This document shows, piece after piece, positions 59,113 to 64,000 of a stretch of DNA of 64,000 bases. Source of the DNA: Enterococcus ureasiticus (GTDB taxonomy: Bacteria > Bacillota > Bacilli > Lactobacillales > Enterococcaceae). The notes under the pieces were generated by a model. It saw nothing but the letters and a program-made list of their open reading frames with translations. It had not been told where the DNA came from and searched no databases. The position numbers and the translations under genes were made by a program. The stretch is from positions 62,001 through 126,000 of the forward strand of contig NZ_MIJZ01000014.1 of the NCBI RefSeq assembly GCF_001730285.1, in the 5' to 3' direction. Every line of letters starts with the position of its first letter. Position 1 is the first letter of the stretch.

Positions 59113-59793
59113 TTAATTGTTTTTACCAAAAATTCGTAAGAAAGCTAAGAATAAGTTGATAAAATCAAGGTATAATTGTAACGCGAAGAATACTGCGATA
59201 CCAGTTCCTGCTTGTCCACCTGATTCGTTATAAACTTGGCGAATTCTTTGATTATCATAAGCTGTGATTCCAGCAAAGATCAGTACCATCAAAATAGAGA
59301 TGAAGAATGATACTGCGCTACTGCGTAAGAAAAAGAAATTAATCACCATCGCAATGATAATTCCGATCAACGCACTGTAAGCAGCGTGGCCCATTGCAGA
59401 TAAATCTTTTTTTGTAAACATTCCTACTAATGACATTGCGCCAAAAGTTGCTGCTGCACTTACAAAGGCACTAACCACAGTTGCTTGTGCGTATAATAGT
59501 AGTGTCGCAGATATTGTCACACCATTTAAAATGGAATAAACCAAAAAGCCACTAATCGCTAAAGTAGGATTCTTTTGTGCTTTAACACCTAGAAATATGA
59601 CTAGTCCAATTTGGGCGATCCATAAACCAAAAAACAAAGCTGTTGAATGCAACAATGTTACTAAAACGATTGGGTAAACATTTAAAATCAGATAGGATAC
59701 CAGCGCACTAACTCCGATTCCCATCGCTAAAAATGCATAAATCTTTGAATAAAACTTGTTTATTCCGGCATTTACTACTGCTCCATTATTCAT
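59113..59793 (-). CDS. Bax inhibitor-1/YccA family membrane protein
   Basis: This 226-residue protein has seven membrane spans and the family's signature segments (FYSKIYAFLAMGIGVSALVSYLI, AYDNQRIRQVYNES with conserved Asp, LQLYLDFINLFLAFLRIFG). Bacterial homologues such as BsYetJ are pH-dependent calcium leak channels; function here is inferred. Its first codons overlap the end of the MaoC-like gene by 8 bases. Confidence 0.92.
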   Translation of the reverse strand: MNNGAVVNAGINKFYSKIYAFLAMGIGVSALVSYLILNVYPIVLVTLLHSTALFFGLWIAQIGLVIFLGVKAQKNPTLAISGFLVYSILNGVTISATLLLYAQATVVSAFVSAAATFGAMSLVGMFTKKDLSAMGHAAYSALIGIIIAMVINFFFLRSSAVSFFISILMVLIFAGITAYDNQRIRQVYNESGGQAGTGIAVFFALQLYLDFINLFLAFLRIFGKNN

Positions 59794-60268
59794 CTATTTC
59801 TCCTTCTTTCTCTTCTAAATCTGTTATTGTAACTTGAGGGGGCTGCACCATTACGACCGCATCAAGTACTCGATCTTCTTCCTCATTTACGACTTCAATC
59901 GAAATTGTCACAACATCTTTCATTTTATCTACCTTGATCACTTCAAACTGAAACGTCAATGTTTCGTAATGAAAAACGGGTTCCACAAAGTTCACAGAAA
60001 AATTCACCACATGAGATCCTGGTCCTGGTAAATGCTTTGAAATTGCACTCGTGATGATTCCCATCAGCATGATCGATGGTACGATTGGTTTGCCATATTC
60101 TGTTTTTTGGGCATAATCATGTTGGATATATAAGGGATTGGCATCGTTTGTTAAGCCCAAATAAAGGAGCAACTCTTTATCTTCGATCGATTCGGTTAAA
60201 GACAGCGAATCGCCTTCCTCAATATCTTCGATGGTTTTGCCTAATTTTCTCGGTTTTCCGATATTCAA
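59786..60268 (-). CDS. MaoC-like hot-dog fold protein
   Basis: This 160-residue protein has the hot-dog fold of (R)-specific enoyl-CoA hydratases. The hydratase motif region reads NDANPLYIQHDYA; the position usually held by the catalytic His (NPLH) is Tyr47 here, so ordinary hydratase activity is doubtful. An acidic tail ends the protein. It is likely cotranscribed with the Bax inhibitor-like gene, with which it overlaps by 8 bases. Confidence 0.82.
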   Translation of the reverse strand: MNIGKPRKLGKTIEDIEEGDSLSLTESIEDKELLLYLGLTNDANPLYIQHDYAQKTEYGKPIVPSIMLMGIITSAISKHLPGPGSHVVNFSVNFVEPVFHYETLTFQFEVIKVDKMKDVVTISIEVVNEEEDRVLDAVVMVQPPQVTITDLEEKEGEIDE

Positions 60269-60344
60269 ATTAGTACACCTCCACTAATGATAAGATAATT
60301 GTACCAAAATGACGATAAAAGGCAAGTTAAAAAGAAGAGGCAGG

Positions 60345-60443
60345 TAAAAAAGCGTTTAGCTCCGAGAAATAAGAAGGAATTCACGAAAATTGTTCTTCAA
60401 ATTTTTGTGAATTTCAGCTTATTTCCGAAGGAGTTGCTTTTTT
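60345..60443 (-). repeat. Long imperfect hairpin downstream of murC
   Basis: AAAAAAGC and GCTTTTTT close a hairpin of about 100 bases, with paired blocks CTCC/GGAG, GAAATAAG/CTTATTTC, GAATTCAC/GTGAATTT and GAAAATT/AATTTTT. It can end murC transcription but is far longer than needed for a terminator. Confidence 0.65.
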
Positions 60444-60485
60444 CCCGCCGTTTATTCTGATTAAGAAATAAATTTAGCTATATAA

Positions 60486-61823
60486 TTATAAAACACTTCT
60501 AGTCGTATTACTTAATAGCGTTTCATATGCTTGTTCAAATTTCTGAACATCGCCTGCACCCATGAAGACCATTACAGCATTCTCATGATCTAAAAGCGGA
60601 GATACGTTATCTTCTTTGATGACTTGTCCACCTTTTTGGATTTTATTCCCTAAATCTTCGATTTTTACATCGCCTTTTTGTTCTCTAGCAGATCCAAAAA
60701 TATCACAAAGATATACAGCATCCGCTAAATCCAAGGCTTCAGCAAAATCATCCATCAAGGCAATCGTACGTGTGAAGGTGTGCGGTTGAAACACAGCAAT
60801 GATTTCTTTATCTGGGTATTTTTGACGAGCGCCATCGATTGTTGCTATGATTTCTGTTGGATGGTGAGCATAATCATCCACAATGATCATGTCTGAAACT
60901 TTTTTCTCTGTAAAACGACGTTTTACACCTTCAAAAGTCAGCATCTCTTGTGCTACTTTATCCATATCCAAATCTTCAAAATAAGCTACAGCAATCACGC
61001 CTAATGCGTTCATGATATTGTGTTGACCAAATGCTGGTAATACAAAGTGCCCAACAAATTCTTCATTGTGATAAACATCGAAAGAGGAACCTTGTGTTGT
61101 CCGTTTAATATTTTTAGCTTGAATATCATCATCATCTGCTAGTCCATAATAGTATACTGGAACATCAGCTTTTAATTGACGTAGATACTTATCATCACCA
61201 TAAGCAAAAATCCCTTTTTTCACTTGTTTCGCCATTGTTTGAAAAGCAGAAAATACATCTTCGATACTCTTAAAATAATCAGGATGGTCAAAATCAATAT
61301 TTGTCATAATCGCATAATCTGGAGAATAGGCTAGGAAATGACGGCGATACTCACACGCTTCAAATGCGAAAAATTCAGCATTGGGATCACCATGACCTGT
61401 CCCGTCTCCAATCAGATAGCTTGTTGGTGCGATTCCAGTCAATACATGAGACAATAAGCCTGTTGTGCTCGTTTTCCCATGTGAGCCCGTCACAGCTACA
61501 CTTGTAAACGGCTGAATGAAACGTCCAATAAAATCATGATAACGAATGATTTCCGCTCCTAATTCTTTTGCACGAACTAATTCTTCATGTGTATCAGGGA
61601 ATGCATTCCCTGCTATCACGATCATGTCTTTTGTGATGTTTTCTTTATCGAAAGGTAAAATAGTAATACCAGATTTTTCTAAATCACGTTGTGTAAAGAA
61701 ATACTCTTCTACATCAGAACCTTGTACACTTAACCCTTTTTCAAATAATACAAGTGCTAATGAACTCATACCTGATCCCTTGATTCCAACAAAATGATAC
61801 AATACGTTTTCTTTTTTATCCAT
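60486..61823 (-). CDS. murC: UDP-N-acetylmuramate--L-alanine ligase
   Basis: This 445-residue enzyme adds the first amino acid of the peptidoglycan stem to UDP-MurNAc. The Rossmann motif is [17 protein letters not shown] binding GSHGKTST is at 113-120, and [10 protein letters not shown] and [10 protein letters not shown] follow. The length is standard. In Bacillus murC follows the DNA translocase gene sftA (ytpT); here the upstream gene cannot be identified. The start follows AGAAGAGGATTATC. Confidence 0.95.
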   Translation of the reverse strand: MDKKENVLYHFVGIKGSGMSSLALVLFEKGLSVQGSDVEEYFFTQRDLEKSGITILPFDKENITKDMIVIAGNAFPDTHEELVRAKELGAEIIRYHDFIGRFIQPFTSVAVTGSHGKTSTTGLLSHVLTGIAPTSYLIGDGTGHGDPNAEFFAFEACEYRRHFLAYSPDYAIMTNIDFDHPDYFKSIEDVFSAFQTMAKQVKKGIFAYGDDKYLRQLKADVPVYYYGLADDDDIQAKNIKRTTQGSSFDVYHNEEFVGHFVLPAFGQHNIMNALGVIAVAYFEDLDMDKVAQEMLTFEGVKRRFTEKKVSDMIIVDDYAHHPTEIIATIDGARQKYPDKEIIAVFQPHTFTRTIALMDDFAEALDLADAVYLCDIFGSAREQKGDVKIEDLGNKIQKGGQVIKEDNVSPLLDHENAVMVFMGAGDVQKFEQAYETLLSNTTRSVL

Positions 61824-62081
61824 GATAATCCTCTTCTCTTACTCGCTATATATAAAAATTAATGTCATCGTTTTTATAAAATTGTACGTTCCCCATTATC
61901 GTACAAATCCCCAAAATAATCAACCCAAAACAGCCAGATAATTACTAAGAAAGATGAAAACACTTATCTAGCTCGATGATGCTGTTTTGCTAATTATGTC
62001 TCCATACAACGAAATAACTCTGACACAAAAGCTTTGGTGAATACTAGCTGATTTCTTTAAGCTATGCACTATTGTCTCATC

Positions 62082-63033
62082 TCATTGATTGATGCATTTA
62101 GGACCTAGCTCTATTGTCCACAAAATTTGAGCACTGTATATTTTATCTTTCATCAAGCTTCCAGGCATCATCTTCAATAAAAATTGCTGATCACTCTCTT
62201 TACCAAAGTCAAATTCTTGCAAACGATGGTCAGATTGACCTTTTTGTCGATAAATTTCAATTTCTTTTTCTTCCGTCATGTACTTCATGTCTTCTTTATC
62301 TTGAAAAACTATATCTGATGCTTTTTTTTCGCCTTATCTATTTTAAGTTGTGTAGTACTAAGCTTAATTGCTGTATGACTACTATCTGTAAATAAATACT
62401 CTATTAGTATCTTAGACTCTTCAATAGCATGAGCAAAATCAGCCAAAGTTACACTCGTAATACCACCAGTATTCCAATTCCTAGACTTATTATTATAATA
62501 TGATGCATACTTTGACTAAATGCACGGTCCTCTTCCACTTCGTAATAATAAAATGAATTTAATTTGGGTCTACCTATTCCCAGAAAAACTGACAAATCGT
62601 ATTTACTATTGCGGTTTCCTGCAGCTCCACTAGTCATAATAAAAGTGTATGCCCTTGCCGAAATTTGATAGATTTTTCCAAGTTTTGTATCAACGACTTA
62701 CTTTACAGTCGCTTTTGCAGAACGAGAAGGTATGACAATTATGGTAGTTGTAAGATTATTCTCTTTTTTCATTGTAAACTTAGTTGGAGTATCATCTTGC
62801 CAATATCCAGGAAGAAGTGTAGGTTTTTGAGGAAGCGATTTATCATTTACAAGTGGAATTCATCCCTCATATTTCAACAAATCAGTCTTTGATAAACCTG
62901 CATCATTCGTAATTGGTGGGGGAAACACGTACTCTGCCTTTATTCTTGTAACAGTACGCTTTGAGATATTTATGTAAATTAACGAGCAAAAATTAAGTGT
63001 AACTATGGATAGGTAGACTATTTTTCTTTTCAT
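62082..63033 (-). pseudogene. Decayed surface-protein gene, WxL-like
   Basis: From an ATG at 63031-63033 after GGGGGAGAAATAAT, a secretion-signal-like N-terminus (MKRKIVYLSIVTLNF) is read. In-frame stops follow at 62860-62862 (TGA) and 62698-62700 (TAA), and frameshifts near 62500 and 62320. Joined across these, the fragments give a continuous protein of about 310 residues ending in YSAQILWTIELGP, which resembles the terminal motif of enterococcal WxL proteins. The separate open stretches are remnants, not genes. Confidence 0.7.
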
Positions 63034-63373
63034 ATTATTTCTCCCCCATCCTATAGCTCAATCTATAACTCAGTTATTCAACACTCCAATTGTGAACATT
63101 TTTCTATTCAAAATAAGATAATATATTTGAGACGGAAATGGGTTATTTTACTTTGGTAATCATTTTCTACTTGAAAAATTGGATCTGTTGTTTTTAAATA
63201 CAATACGTTATTAGTCTATAAAAAAAGATTAGTATGATTTCCGGTACAATACCGAAGCCATACTAACCAACTAGTTAGGTAATCTATTTATAATTTTTGA
63301 GTCCATATCAAAGGAGACAAAACAATTGATAGACTTTAGAAATAAGCTAGTATAGATTTTAAACGAAGCATTT
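63034..63373. other. Intergenic region right of the pseudogene
   Basis: These 340 bases are A+T-rich and hold no convincing gene. They include the hairpin listed separately at 63222-63267 and probably the remains of the pseudogene promoter. Confidence 0.5.
63222..63267 (-). terminator. Terminator after the rightmost gene
   Basis: The hairpin TTAGTATG...CATACTAA, with inner CGGTA/TACCG pairing, is followed on the minus strand by a run of seven T. Confidence 0.85.
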
Positions 63374-64000
63374 CTATTTAAAATATTTGCTGTTTTCTAA
63401 CTCCATACTTGAGTCTTCAATAATACCACTTAAGGACTTATCCAAGATGCCACGTTTTTTATCCTGTTCTGCTTCAGCTACTTTTTGACCGTATGCTGTT
63501 TGGCTTTTGGCATTTTCTTTCGCTGTTTTCAGTTCTTTTCGAGAGCGCGGTAATGTATGGCTAATATCTTCTTCTTTACCAAATCGTTCCATATCAGGTT
63601 TGATTTGTTGATATTGACGTCTTGTTACCGGAATTTCAGGCGAACCTTTAGGAATGTTGAATTTTTGAACTGTAGGGTCTTCATTCCCTTTCACTTGAAA
63701 GGCTGCTGGTTCATCGTCAAAAAGTAAATAAGAATTTTGATCCTTTTTCATAGCATCTGCTAATTCTTGTTCAGTCAAAGTGGGTTTTTTTTCTTCTGGA
63801 ATGACAGAAGCTGGAATATATTTCGGTACAAAATAGGAACGGGTATCATAAGTAAAATCCTTTGAAAACGCCGCTTTATTTTTATTTGGAGATTGCTGAG
63901 AACCGAAACCATACGAACTTCTTTTAGGCATGTTGCCAAATAGATTACTTTTTTGTTTTGGTGACGTCGTTTTATTATGAGTCATCATATAATTAGGCAA
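63374..64000 (-). CDS. Hypothetical basic, low-complexity protein, start not certain
   Basis: At least 204 residues run leftward and the frame stays open to the window edge. No ribosome binding site is visible before the first ATG pair (MMTHNKTTSPKQ), so the true start may lie outside. The sequence is Lys-, Gln- and Ser-rich, probably disordered, without membrane spans; YFVPKYIPASVIPEEKK and RRQYQQIKPDMERFGKEE stand out. Its place upstream of murC recalls sftA/ytpT, but no translocase motifs are present. The function is unknown. Confidence 0.6.
   Translation of the reverse strand: MPNYMMTHNKTTSPKQKSNLFGNMPKRSSYGFGSQQSPNKNKAAFSKDFTYDTRSYFVPKYIPASVIPEEKKPTLTEQELADAMKKDQNSYLLFDDEPAAFQVKGNEDPTVQKFNIPKGSPEIPVTRRQYQQIKPDMERFGKEEDISHTLPRSRKELKTAKENAKSQTAYGQKVAEAEQDKKRGILDKSLSGIIEDSSMELENSKYFK

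Noticed and set aside
62449..62637. Separate 62-codon gene
   Set aside because: It is a fragment of the decayed surface-protein gene, bounded by a stop and a frameshift.

Overview
The window reads as a chromosomal segment of a low-GC Gram-positive of the Lactobacillales, most likely an Enterococcus. The evidence is gene content and order: a Gls24/AmaP alkaline-shock operon, the fba-murA-rho-rpmE2 block, murC, a KdcA-like 2-keto acid decarboxylase, a pyruvate oxidase, the yunD/yutD/HAD cluster, AGGAGG-type ribosome binding sites and A+T-rich spacers. Species was not assigned. No tRNA, rRNA, CRISPR array, prophage or intact insertion sequence was seen.

Layout. 1-5570: yunD-yutD-HAD (the last cut by the window edge), a DNA repair methyltransferase, the amaP-DUF2273-gls24 operon and an AI-2E-type transporter. 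5580-15050: asd, dapA and rnjB (an RNase J2 with an altered active site), interleaved with copies of a structured intergenic repeat, then a 2-keto acid decarboxylase, luxS, a ZIP transporter and pyruvate oxidase. 15055-17600: a CsbD protein, an esterase-like hydrolase, and a WYL regulator divergent from a VOC protein. 17660-40512: a large L-arabinan/arabinoside locus. 40700-47600: a type II P-type ATPase, rpmE2, rho, murA and fba. 47800-52094: a maltose-type PTS operon with 6-phospho-alpha-glucosidase and an RpiR regulator. 52320-64000: YitT, YajQ, asparaginase, a nuclease-helicase fusion, an orphan argJ, a Bax-inhibitor-like protein, a MaoC-like protein, murC, a decayed surface-protein gene and an unidentified protein running to the window edge.

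The arabinan locus is the most distinctive part. Two leftward operons each carry a solute-binding lipoprotein, two ABC permeases and arabinoside hydrolases, and each is divergent from its own copy of an unusual ArsR-type regulator; the two regulators are about two-thirds identical by eye. Operon 1 (27788 to 17661) goes from import through intracellular GH51/GH43 enzymes to AraB, AraD and AraA. Operon 2 (37414 to 29000) adds the only secreted enzyme, a GH43 endo-arabinanase, plus two more GH51 enzymes and a small cysteine-rich protein. The inferred pathway is: arabinan cut outside the cell, oligosaccharides imported, arabinose released inside, and D-xylulose 5-phosphate made. Neither transporter has its own ATPase, so an MsmX/MsmK-type ATPase elsewhere is probably needed.

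Regulation visible in the sequence: both arabinan promoters and the maltose PTS promoter share one design, in which a catabolite-responsive element overlaps the -35 box. Hairpins separate each solute-binding gene from its permeases. Four symmetric half-sites precede the RpiR gene. A folded repeat lies directly against the ribosome binding site of three unrelated genes.
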